Of a stretch of DNA of 29,746 bases, positions 8,701-17,763 are shown piece after piece. This DNA comes from Penium margaritaceum. Its lineage: Eukaryota > Streptophyta > Zygnematophyceae > Desmidiales > Peniaceae. Positions within the stretch are counted from its first letter, which is position 1. Each line of letters opens with the position of its first letter. Location of the stretch: NCBI GenBank assembly GCA_023375785.1, contig SZWC01002379.1:86207-115952 (forward strand), written 5' to 3'. The translations under genes and the position numbers were made by a program. The notes under the pieces were generated by a model. That model did no database searches and was not told the origin of the DNA. It worked only from the letters and a program-made list of their open reading frames with translations.

Positions 8701-11326
8701 TGGTCCGCTTCCGGATCATGTTACACCGTACGAGCTCTGGTTTGGCCACCGTGTCGATCTTCGTCTCGCACGCGTCTGGGGATCCCTGGCCTCCGTATGG
8801 TACACCGAGGACCAGCAGGGGTCCAAGGTCTCCCCTCGGGGTCGCTTGTGTGCCTTCATCAGCATCTCCCCGCGGTCGAAGGCCTGGCGTTTTTCGAACC
8901 CCACTCGCCGTCGTGTCATTGAGTCCCGTGACGCGCTGTTTTCTGAGTCACTCACATACCGTGATCTGACTTCGATCACAACGCTCTCTGCAGCTCATGT
9001 CCCTTCCTATGAGGGTCCTCGGTGGATGGGGGAGACCTCTTCGCCAGCGACCATTCCTCGCCAAGCTGATGTGTCCGCTCGAGTCCCCTCTCGATCTCCA
9101 GCACTTGATGATCCGGCTTTCATTACCGTTGGTCCAGAGATCCCGCCTGTCCAGCCTGCTTCGCCCCCCACAGATACCACTGCTCCCACGCCTCCTCCTG
9201 CATCACCCTCTGTGTCCACTGGCACCCCTGTTCCGGCGTCTGACCCAGCCCAGTCCACTCCTGTCTCTACGTCGGCAGACACTCGTGTCTCAGTGTCCGG
9301 GCCAGCCTTGCCCGCTGTCATCCCCAGCTCAGTGTCCCCCACACACGCATCTCCGCGCACGGCATCTCCGACTGCCTCGTCTCAGCCCTCGCCAGCTGTG
9401 GTCGTACCTGTCCATGTGGTCGTACCTGTTCCTGAGCCTGAAGTGCGCCCCTCGACCTCCGGTTACTCCCGTGAGCCCGGTGGTCGCCTTTGACCACTGG
9501 ATTGTGGAGCTCAGGGAGTGTCGGGTTCCGGACCCAGACGTTCCTCTCGTAGCATCGCGAGCGGTGATCCAGGCACAAAGGCCTTAGGCCTGAGTGTCCG
9601 CACTGAGCTTTCAGAGGTACACCCAGCGTGCCCCATAGGGCACGACCTGGTCACTCGCGAGTTCCATATCGCCTATGACGTAGCAGCTGATCTCGTGGCC
9701 GTCAGGCCAGACACTGAGGCGTGTGCACTTACCACACAGAGTTCCCCCTCTATGGCGCCGGACATGGGCACATTGAGGGAGGCTTTCTCATCGCAGGATG
9801 CTGATGCCTGGCGAGCTGCTTGCGAGGATGATCTTCGCGCTATCCAAGAGCACGGAGTCTACGAGCTGGTCGACCTTCCCCCTGGAAGGAAGGCGATTCA
9901 GGTCAAGTGGGTCTTTTGCAAGAAAGTGAAGCCGGATGGCTCACTGGAACGCTACAAGGCCCGCTTGGTCGTCAAGGGGTTCTCTCAGATTGAGGGAGTT
10001 GATTACATTGACACCTTTGCCCCTGTCGGCCGCATGACCTCAGCTCGAGCTCTGTTCGGTGTAGTAGCTCAGCATGACTGGGAACTACACCAGATGGANG
10101 TGAACAACGCGTTCCTCCATGGCTCTTTGGATGAGGAGATCTACGTGGCTCAGCCACCAGGCTTTGAGGACGGTGATAAGGTCTGGCGCTTGCGCAAGTC
10201 CTTGTACGGCCTCAAGCAGTCTCCACGGTGTTGGAACCGGGAGATCACTGGCACCTTGACTCACGCAGGATACGTACAGAGCGAGGCAGACCCCTCACTC
10301 TTCATCCTACCGACACCCAAGCGGTTTACCGCCATCCTAGTCTATGTTGATGACCTTTTGATCGCGTCTCCATCGCTGGAGACCGTGAAGGAGGCCAAGG
10401 CTGTCCTACAGACCGCCTACAGGATGAAGGACCTCGGTCCTGCATCGGTGTTTCTTGGTATGGAGATTGTGCGAGATCGCAGACATCGGACACTGTTGCT
10501 GCATTAGGCCCGATACGCACGAGTCGTGGGGGAGCGCTTTAGCGATCTCCTTGGTGCAAAGCCCACTGCTTCCACACCACTCACACTTGATGGGCAGGAT
10601 GCCCTGAAGGTGGATGACCCTACACAGCTGGGGGAGACAGTGGACGTGACCTTGTACCTCCGTCTTATCGGATCTCTGATGTACCTGGCCACTACCACGC
10701 GTCCCGACATCGCGTTTGCCGTCAACCTCCTCGCTCAGTTCTTGTAAGCTCCACGTGCGAGAGCTCTTCACGCGGCTGTGCGAGTGGTACGGTACGTGGT
10801 CTCCACGCCGTATCTCGGACTCTGCTTTTGTCGGCAGTGTTCGGTGGTCCTTGACGGCTACACTGACAACGACTGGGCTTGGAGTCCTGACGGGCGCAGT
10901 CGCACTGGCTACGTGTTCCTGCTCGGTGGTACCGCTTTGTCTTGGCGAAGCAGGAAGCAGGGCTGCATCGCACGTAGCTCGTCGGAGGCAGAGTATGTGG
11001 CTTTGGGGGCAGGGGCTGCTGAGGCAGTTTGGCTGCAACGCTTGTTTCTTGAGCTTGGGCAGTCCGTACCCGCCATTGTGCTGCGTTGCGACAACCAGAG
11101 TGCTCTCGCCATTGCGGAGAACTCTGGTGTTTTTCATGCTCGTACAAAGCACATTGCGGTTGAGCATCACTTTGTTCGGGATCTGGTGGAGCGACGCGTG
11201 ATCTCCATCATGTGGGTTGGCACTGACTTGCAGCGCGCTGATTTCTAGACGAAGGCACTTGCTCGCGGAAAGTTCCTGGTGACCATTGGTTCTGTTGGGC
11301 TTCGCCCCATGCATGACAGTGGTTGA
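5783..11326 (+). pseudogene. Copia gag-pol polyprotein, one frame with six internal stops
   Basis: A single frame from ATG 5783 to TGA 11324-11326 (about 1,847 codons, long for copia). It carries gag with a zinc knuckle at 7148-7186 (CYNCGGAHRYTEC, spacing CX2CX3HX4C, one residue shorter than usual between the second Cys and the His). Next come the protease active site DSGA (7667-7678), the integrase HHCC region (8084-8203), and the catalytic core with Asp at 8282 and 8474 and Glu at 8579, with 34 residues between the last two. RT has its YVDD box at 10343-10354, and RNase H follows at about 10848-11245. Stops interrupt it at 5906 (TAG), 6191 (TGA), 9491 (TGA), 10505 (TAG), 10745 (TAA) and 11246 (TAG). 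The phase never changes across 5.5 kb. Base 10099 is an N in the RT block. Enzymatic motifs are otherwise intact. This copy could make only fragments unless stops were read through. Confidence 0.95.
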
Positions 11327-11420
11327 GTGTAGGATGTACGTTGCCGTCTCATCTGAGTGTGTCATTCACTATGTGGTTGTACCAGTGCTGCACGCGTATG
11401 GACATGCGTACCATCGGGTC

Positions 11421-11429
11421 ATGGGGGAG
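11421..11429 (+). other. Polypurine tract of the copia element
   Basis: ATGGGGGAG immediately precedes the 3' LTR. This purine tract primes plus-strand cDNA in LTR elements. Confidence 0.9.
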
Positions 11430-12070
11430 TGTTGTGCTTTGTGCCGTTCCTGTACAGTTTACTGTGACCACTCGGCCGTGTCCATACTCGTGCAGATCCC
11501 TGAGGCAGGCGGCCCTGGTGACACCGGCGCGACGACAGGCGGTAGACTACCTGTCTGGAGCTGACCGACCACTGTTCCAGAGCCCCAGATGTCACCGGGA
11601 CTCCTTGCTGTGGCTTCTACGTCTTGCAGGCGCCTTTCGGCGGACTAGGCATGAGGCCCATTTGCATGTTTTTGCATTGTATACTCACTATCAGTCAATG
11701 AATGCATGCATGTGACCAGTCGTTGCGTGTGTCTTTTGATTCTGCACGTCTAGGTTCAGACGACGTAGGATTCTGACATGTGTGCGCAGAGTTACTGCCA
11801 AAACAGTGGTTTTGGGCCGGTTTTAGGACAGCTCTTGGACGGCCACGTGCGACACCCGCCGTGCACCGCGGCAGGTATTTATGCCCTGGATCTGTCAGTT
11901 GTCATTTCTCTCTGCATATGCTATATTGAAGCATTCTGACACTTTGACTTGTGTCTCCTAGCCAAACCCTTGCCGTTGTGTGTACGACCTGTGACTGTCG
12001 TCACCGTCTGACTAGGCACTGACGCCTGGTCAACGGCCGTGTTACTAGGAAGCTTCTACGCACTTTCTCA
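11430..12070 (+). repeat. 3' LTR of the copia element
   Basis: 641 bp, same ends and length as the 5' LTR, about 96% identical. The TATTTAT motif is conserved at 11876-11882. Confidence 0.96.
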
Positions 12071-12075
12071 CCTGG
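12071..12075. repeat. Target-site duplication of the copia element, right copy (CCTGG)
   Basis: Exact repeat of 4179-4183. Confidence 0.95.
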
Positions 12076-12129
12076 AAGTCTATGGACCCGTTAGTGGACG
12101 AGGTCAAAATGCGTCTTACAAGGTCGTGA
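12076..12129 (+). pseudogene. Possible host ORF split by the copia insertion, 3' part
   Basis: Seventeen codons and a TGA that read in phase with the frame ending at 4183 once the copia element and one target copy are removed. No family recognised. See the entry at 3926-4183 for the reservations. Confidence 0.2.
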
Positions 12130-12831
12130 GACCAATGGATGGCTCAACATGATAATCATTTTTCACTAACTAGTCACTGCTCCCACTCACACGTTAAGAC
12201 GAGAAGCCTAGTACAAACACCCGTCTCTTAACATTGACATCAGACCGTTTGCATGATGGAGGTGTGCACAATGCATGATGACTTGTTCCACTCACACTAC
12301 TCACTGTTCCCACTCGCATGTAGTTTGGGGTTTTTACGTGTCAAGGATTTAGTTGTATGGACTGTATGCATGGGCGCATCTCTGTTAACTTCAGAACAAA
12401 TCGACCCACGTATCCAAATGAAAACAAAACGACTAACAGTAGTCATCTTTCACCAAACGACTAACAGTAGTCATTTTCCACTTACTACTCACAATTCCCA
12501 CTCACACTAGTCACTGTTACCACTCACACGTACTTTGGGAACATTACGTGTCAATGATGGAGTTGTATAGACTCTATGCATGGGCACATCCCTAGTCATT
12601 TGAAAATGAGCTGACCCATATACCCCGATGAAACTAAAATGACATGCACATTGCACCCAAGGATCCATAATCTTTTCCCTAATGGTACCCGCTGAAACAT
12701 GGACTTGTACATAATGGTGACACTGGCACATCATGATTAATTTCATGGGAAAATGGAGCATACGTCCATTAAGAGTCATACTAGAAACATAGGACAACAC
12801 CGAAGAACCACTCGTACTGGAACATTCATTG
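12130..12831. repeat. AT-rich spacer with a diverged ~210-bp tandem repeat
   Basis: A block at about 12290-12430 recurs at about 12500-12640. Shared words are CACTCACACTA, TTACGTGTCAA, GGA(T/G)TTAGTTGTAT-like and CTATGCATGGGC(A/G)CATC. A shorter duplication (CGACTAACAGTAGTCAT twice) lies at 12429-12476. No coding signal was seen. Confidence 0.6.
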
Positions 12832-12839
12832 TAGTCAAC
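12832..12839. repeat. 8-bp target-site duplication of the hAT-like element, left copy (TAGTCAAC)
   Basis: TAGTCAAC is repeated exactly at 13813-13820. An 8-bp duplication is diagnostic of hAT transposition. Confidence 0.75.
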
Positions 12840-13812
12840 CACGGTTGCAATGCCGTGGTATTTAGTACCGTGCTATTTAGTACCGCGGTACCATAGTACC
12901 ACGGTACAAATGCCGCGGTATCATGATTTTGTGGCAGCTCATTACCGATACTGGTATCGGCACCGCGTTATCAACGGTATTGGTAAAACACCGCGGTAAT
13001 ACACAATTACCGTGGTACATGGTATACCAATGTGTAAAACATTAATGGTACCACGGTACTAAATGCCTTAATATTCTTCTAACACCAGAAATGAGTTATA
13101 GGCTTAAAGAATGAGAGAATTAATAGACGTCATGAACTTGGAAATGATATTTATTTACTCACAAAGAAAAGATACACCTTTACATGATATTCACTTCTGA
13201 TATGGGGATGTTTAGGTGGAGTAGAAGTTAGGGGACATGAAATGAGGGAAGGGGAGGAGGGCGAAGTTATAAAGACATACTCTAGTTGAATATTGTAGTC
13301 TCTTACATTTGCTTAGTTTTCAAAGCTCAATAAAAGGACAGTTAAATTTCACTATAGTTTTCAGCCTTGGAATTTTGGACCTGCTTGTCCCAAAGCCCGG
13401 GTATTTTCTTAGTGTGTTATTTTGGTCAAACGTCGATGTCCTTGGTCTGTCCATAGGACTTTGCTTTTTGAATTTTGAAGTTTCGAATGTCGAGGGCGAA
13501 GTCGTACGTTGCTGTATGCTTTGCACGTAGATTTATATGTAGATGTCCTGTCCATTGCGAGCGTCCGAATGCATACTCATCCGCACTACCACATTGACTT
13601 AGTTGTAGCGCGTTACCGTTGCTTGTAAAGAGAAAATCTTTCACTTTCTCATTACCGCGTTACTGTACCGCGGTACAGAAGAGGGGTACCCTGCCAGGTC
13701 AGTACCGATACCGTACCGGTACCGCAAAAAGGAATACCGTACCGCGGTACTACAATACCGCGGTACAAAAACACGGTATACCGCGGTACCGGTAATACCG
13801 GCATCAACCCTA
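12840..13812. mobile_element. Non-autonomous hAT-like DNA transposon (973 bp)
   Basis: It is bounded by an exact 8-bp target duplication and by imperfect inverted ends: CACGGTTGCAATGCCG on the left against TAGGGTTGATGCCGG read inward from the right. hAT ends commonly read (C/T)A(G/A)GG. Both subterminal regions (12843-13070 and 13650-13805) are packed with the palindrome TACCGCGGTA and variants; perfect CCGCGG cores lie at 12883, 12913, 12991, 13668, 13742, 13758 and 13781. The centre (about 13080-13640) is AT-rich and encodes no recognisable transposase, so mobility would need a transposase from elsewhere. Confidence 0.75.
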
Positions 13813-13820
13813 TAGTCAAC
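13813..13820. repeat. 8-bp target-site duplication of the hAT-like element, right copy (TAGTCAAC)
   Basis: Exact repeat of 12832-12839. Confidence 0.75.
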
Positions 13821-13850
13821 GCACAAACAGGCTAGGAAAGGAGTTCCATA

Positions 13851-14096
13851 GTGGTTGTTATGTGTGCTCAGTGTGCAAAGCCTACGACAAAGGGACCTGG
13901 GCGTCTACTGACCAACCAACGCTGGACTGAAGGGGGCAAAGAGTATATCCATGACATGATCTCACGGGGAGGACACAAGTTGCCTGCAACACAGCAGCAA
14001 TCTGGATTGCAGTCTACAAAGTCCTCATCGTCTTTTGACTCGGATGTGGATGAGGTAGACAAAAAGTCATCTGAGTCGCTGCCGTCCATATCGTAG
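13851..14096 (+). CDS. Small hypothetical ORF (81 codons)
   Basis: Starts MVVMCAQCAK and ends in an acidic, Ser-rich tail. It contains one CXXC pair and a QRWTEGGKEYIHDM stretch that looks more protein-like than its surroundings. I recognise no family. It could be one exon of a larger gene or a chance frame. Confidence 0.2.
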   Translation: MVVMCAQCAKPTTKGPGRLLTNQRWTEGGKEYIHDMISRGGHKLPATQQQSGLQSTKSSSSFDSDVDEVDKKSSESLPSIS

Positions 14097-15124
14097 AAGA
14101 CTTCTTCCTCCTTGTGACATAGACTGCTACATTTGATACATGTTCCATTATGACATGGACACGTGAACAGTTTGACAATGTGGTGCCTAGTCCTTCCATC
14201 TCACGAGGATGTATGTCACACCTACTCCGGCTATGAAGGACGTGACACACTCCACCACACTTGCCAACGACGGCAAAAATTGGATTCCAAAGTCAACAAT
14301 TATGGAAACCAAAGATGATGCAAGAGAATGAACAACAGAATGACGGCACCCCTCCATTACACACCAGTTAAGCACATGTAACGTGTATTTGTTGTTTGCA
14401 CTACAAGTTGTGTTTGTGTGTTAGAACTGGATGTTTGCATGGAGAACATGTACCATTGAGCTTTGGAAGGAACAAGCTTGTTGTTAAAAAAGTAGCAGCA
14501 TCTCACCAAACAAAACCTCCATAGGGGCACTTGCAATCAGTCCCTCCCTACCCCAGCTCCTCATCACCCTAGTGGTGTGCTACCACTGCAAGGCCAATCC
14601 ATGTAAACATTTGTCTTCTGCTGAACTGCTCCCTTCTGCTTCCAATTTAGGGCGACGATGTACCTTGGTGCTCCTGTCCTTTATGACATTGTGTGCTCTA
14701 ATCTGGACCCAGTTGTGCATGACTTGCATGGCACAAAAGACATGGTTGCATGAACAATTTGCAAAATGGAACAAGAGGTAGGTGTTGCACGCAAATAATG
14801 CATGGGGTTACATAGTATCCAAGCAAAGTTACTCACATTAGTATCTCTTAAGAGGCCAAACAATTGCCCGCAATCTGGACCATTGCCACGAGACTTGTCC
14901 TCGTCCATGGAAGCTAAAACTGGTTGTAAATGGACTGCCAAACTGTCACCGCATTCGCTCAAACTTTCCTTTTTTGTTCGCCCGGTGTGTGCTCTTGAAT
15001 ATTCTTCATGGTTTGGGCAAGCTCTTCCTACATTACTTCAAGCTATGTTGGATTCAGTCGAGCCCGTGTGGATGTAAAAGCTAAACAAACACAACCAAAA
15101 ATTGTATGAATGTGCTTGACAATA
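14097..15124. other. Unassigned DNA between the hAT-like element and TRIM 1
   Basis: No recognisable gene. Minus-strand frames at about 14681-15000 have protein-like stretches (for example VLASMDEDKSRGNG) but change frame, and I could not place them in a family. They may be remnants of a spliced gene or an old transposon. Confidence 0.4.
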
Positions 15125-15129
15125 CATTA

Positions 15130-15290
15130 CATAGCGTGGCAGTGCCACGCCGACCGGTCAAAGGAGCCACGTGGCTCGAGCGGGGTCACCTCGGACTGTG
15201 GGTGGTGAGACGGGATGGCTCGAGGGTCGGAGACCCTCAAGCACCGCGGTTTTGGCCTAGTCGGGCAAGGGTTCCGTCGAATCCGTTACA
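15130..15290 (+). repeat. Left LTR of TRIM 1
   Basis: 161 bp, about 90% identical to the right LTR by eye. It contains the palindrome GAGCCACGTGGCTC (with a G-box core) and the perfect hairpin GAGGGTC-GGA-GACCCTC at 15222-15238. Confidence 0.88.
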
Positions 15291-15291
15291 T

Positions 15292-15303
15292 TGGTATCAG
15301 AGC
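15292..15303 (+). other. Primer-binding site of TRIM 1
   Basis: TGGTATCAGAGC, identical to the copia primer site at 4825-4836. Confidence 0.9.
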
Positions 15304-15373
15304 TCCAGGGCTCGAAGCCCACATCAGGGTTACCGGAGATGCCGAGGCGGCTCTCCCTCCTAGCAGGGGGGTG

Positions 15374-15534
15374 TGTAGCGTGGCAGTGCCACGCTGACCG
15401 GTCGAAGGAGCCACGTGGCTCGAGCGGGGTCACCTGGGACAGTGGCCAGTGAGACGGGATGGCTTGAGGGTCGGAGACCCTCAAGCACCACGGTTTTTGC
15501 CTAGTCGGCCAAGGATTCCGTCGAATCCAATACA
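15374..15534 (+). repeat. Right LTR of TRIM 1
   Basis: 161 bp, intact TG...CA ends, preceded directly by the G-rich tract. Confidence 0.88.
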
Positions 15535-15767
15535 CATTCTTATGTACAATAACGTACCAACATATTGAAGAAGAACCTCAAAAGGCATTTCTTCTCATTT
15601 TTCTTTTTCATGAATATGGTTTTATCTAGTGATTAGTTTATGTAAATGAGATTTCTTTATTCTTGTATCGTGGACATGCTAGTTTCACATGTCTATTGTG
15701 AACTTCACGAAAATGTTATGTTTGACAAATTTGGATGAATTTTGAGTTTTCCCTGTGTTGTTAGTGG

Positions 15768-15936
15768 TGCTGAGCACCACTGCGTGCACAACGTTGTCGC
15801 GGCAAGCGATGTCTCTCCCCGGTTCATTTTTGCTGAGTTCCAGCTTGCGGACTTCCTCACAAAGGCTCTCCACCAGCCTCCCTTTGCTTCGAGTATCGCC
15901 TCGATTGGTCTTCAGACCCTACCCCCGCTCGACTGA
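15768..15936 (+). pseudogene. Fragment of a second copia RNase H (C-terminal end)
   Basis: A frame of about 55 codons ending at 15936 contains EHHCVHNVV followed by FQLADFLTKAL. This is the conserved C-terminal block of copia RNase H, equivalent to VEHHFVRDLV and the segment before 11246 in the complete element. Nothing upstream continues the domain, so this is a 5'-truncated remnant of a different family. Its 3' LTR could lie in 15937-17240 but I could not define the ends. Confidence 0.75.
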
Positions 15937-16861
15937 GACTACTTCCTTTTTCTCTCCTTCCCCACTCCTCTTCCCTGCGCCGTTTGGTCCTCTGCTTGTT
16001 GACTACTCGTATGCTGCATCTCCGCTCCTACCCGTGCTCTGCGCTTCTCCCCTTCGTGTGTACATCTCTTGCAGGCCCTATTACGTCCGATGCCCTCCGT
16101 CGCCGGCGTGGTGTCTCCCATCCCTCTCCACCCATTCTCCTTCCCGTCCCTTCCCTCTACCCCCCCTCCCCCCTCTCGTGTCCTGTTGGTGTCTCCGTTG
16201 CTGTGTGCCTCTGGGCGGTGGGGTGCAGGTCCTTCATTCTCTCCTCTGGCCCTCTCCCCGTCCTCGCTGCGTGCTTTGGGACTGCCACTCCTGGCCGCGC
16301 GGCTCTCCTTGCAGGGTGTGTCGGCTGGGTGCGTCTCGTCAGATGCTTCTGGATGGGTGCTGTCGACGGGGTGATTCGTTGGTGTGCTTCTGGTGGGGTG
16401 TTGCTGGCGGAGGCGCTTCTGGATGGCTCTTCCTGGTGAGGTGCCTCTGGTGGACTTCTTCTGGACGGGCTTTGCGGACGCATCCTTCCGGCCGGTACTG
16501 TGGCCATGCGCTTCTGGAGGGGTCCTCTTAGTGAGATGTCTCCGCCGGCAACCTGTGTCGCCATCTCCGTAGCAGCATGCTCCGGCCTGCTCTGGTGTTC
16601 CTTTGGGGCTTGTGGTGTGGTGTTCAAGCTCTCTGCTTGGGGCATCCTCCCTTGCTTGCGCTATCGTGTTGAAATAGCAAACGTTTGTTGCTGCTTGTGT
16701 TAGAGCGCCTAGTTTAGTCCTACTCTTTGCTTATCCTGCTGGCCAGGTTTGTCTCACCGAATTGACTCATGCACTTGTGTCCCTCGCAAATCTGGTTGCT
16801 GAGAGCCAGCGCACGTCCTCTAACCTGCGCATTAGCTAGGTGGTGCGCTCATGGGAAAGGA
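15937..16861. other. Pyrimidine-rich DNA, possibly the 3' flank or LTR of the copia remnant
   Basis: C/T-rich to about 16260, then G/T-rich with loosely repeated GCTTCTGG(A/T)(T/G)GG words at about 16345-16520. The composition leaves long open frames in several phases at once, none with a recognisable domain. Confidence 0.35.
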
Positions 16862-17006
16862 GGGGGCCTTTCGCTCCCTCTTCAAAAGGGAGCAAAAGCC
16901 CCCCTCATCCCTATGCATGGGCATAGGGATGCCCTCACTAGAGCATGTTGCACCGCGCAACATGCTCTTGTGTGCTGATGTCATCAGCTGGGTGAGGCCG
17001 ACCCAG
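16862..17006. repeat. Array of five consecutive hairpins
   Basis: Back-to-back inverted repeats. 16862-16904: about 17-bp stem with a small bulge. 16906-16931: perfect 11-bp stem CATCCCTATGC with a 4-nt loop. 16940-16968: perfect 12-bp stem AGAGCATGTTGC with a 5-nt loop. 16975-16987: CTGATG-T-CATCAG. 16988-17006: CTGGGT with a 7-nt loop. The architecture resembles the hairpin series in the gypsy LTR at 21869-21942. Confidence 0.8.
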
Positions 17007-17763
17007 TAGGGGGCGGTCGTCGCCCTCGTTCACTCATTCTTTCCCAAAAAACCTTTACTATTCTCGTCTTGAAGTCATAAACACCTCCACCCCCCCTCAC
17101 AAGCTCTTGAGAGCCTCTTCCCCTCACAGCTCTCGAGAGGGTCAGTTAGCCTCACGACTAACTCCCGGCTCCACCCGCCTCCCGCTTCCTCCACTCTTCT
17201 CCATCCTCTCTCCCTCCCCCTCACCCTGCCCTGTTTAACACAAATAATATCACGTAATTATAGACAGAATTTAATTCATTTACCTTCTTCTATGACAGTG
17301 GTTGAGTCTCTTTCTCTCAATTGCATTTTGACCCTGTTTGAAGCCAGATTCACAAACATCAAGAGTTTACCATGACGAACACTTCCGCGAAGCAGGATTG
17401 GGCGAGGCCAATGAGGAGTTGGACCCAACCCAATGTACAGTCCTTACCCTTCTGCCATGGTGTTGGACTTGTCATTCTGTACTATCGGGGGTCTTTCCGG
17501 ACATCTAGGTCGGTGTCCACAATTTTGTTCCCATGGGTCGACCTCAATAATGCGTCCGTGGACATGGGAGGGCATACATTCTTACAAATTCTTGTACCCT
17601 GATTGGTGGACATGTCAGTAGAATGACCGATCCACCAATCAGTATTTTCTTGGAGCATCTTTTGACCACGAATGGATTGTAATAGGTTACTATGTAACCC
17701 CAAAAATGAGGGACTAGCACTATGGATAACCCTTCGTGAAAAATAACATACGAAACATAAAAT
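17007..17763. other. Unassigned DNA with a 12-bp inverted repeat
   Basis: Pyrimidine-rich to about 17230, then ordinary composition. CTGATTGGTGGA (17599-17610) and its exact reverse complement (17631-17642) form a perfect 12-bp stem with a 20-nt loop. No coding signal recognised. Confidence 0.5.

Larger units (their letters stand above)
4184..12070 (+). mobile_element. Complete Ty1/copia LTR retrotransposon (7,887 bp)
   Basis: Two 641-bp direct LTRs beginning TGTTG and ending CA, an exact 5-bp target duplication, a primer-binding site touching the 5' LTR, a purine tract touching the 3' LTR, and one gag-protease-integrase-RT-RNase H frame. Integrase before RT defines the copia order. The LTRs differ at about 24 of 641 sites by my manual alignment (about 3.7%), three quarters of them transitions and with no indels. 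The insertion is therefore moderately recent but not new. The coding frame is broken by six stops, so this copy is non-autonomous. It lies inside a possible host ORF (3926-4183 plus 12076-12129). Confidence 0.97.
15130..15534 (+). mobile_element. TRIM element 1: 405-bp miniature LTR retrotransposon
   Basis: Two 161-bp direct repeats (15130-15290 and 15374-15534) enclose only 83 bp. The internal part opens one base after the left LTR with TGGTATCAGAGC (15292-15303), the tRNA-iMet primer site, and ends with a G-rich tract (GCAGGGGGGTG) touching the right LTR. The right LTR starts TGTAG and ends TACA; the left start has decayed to CATAG. Flanks CATTA (15125-15129) and CATTC (15535-15539) are a 4/5-matching target duplication. 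There is no coding capacity. Primer site, purine tract and LTRs are exactly the features that define a TRIM, which moves with proteins of a full-length element. Confidence 0.88.

Noticed and set aside
9491..9517. A gag-pol boundary with programmed recoding at the 9491 stop
   Set aside because: The stop lies between integrase and RT, not between gag and pol, and five similar stops are scattered through the frame, so decay is simpler.
6519..9587. Many plus- and minus-strand frames overlapping the copia polyprotein
   Set aside because: Shadows of the single gag-pol frame, which alone carries zinc knuckle, protease, integrase and RT motifs.
10406..11365. 319-codon minus-strand frame opposite copia RT/RNase H
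   Set aside because: The longest shadow frame, but the plus strand has YVDD and the RNase H signature in the proper order, and the minus frame has no motif.
15510..15530. tRNA B-box-like TTCCGTCGAATCC
   Set aside because: It does not fit the B-box spacing, no A-box or cloverleaf was found, and it is part of the TRIM LTR.
15755..16531. 258-codon plus-strand Pro/Ser/Leu-rich frame
   Set aside because: Pyrimidine-rich composition gives several simultaneous long frames. The real signal at its start is in another phase (copia RNase H end).
16862..17006. CRISPR-like repeat array
   Set aside because: The stems differ in sequence and there is no repeat/spacer periodicity; the genome is eukaryotic.
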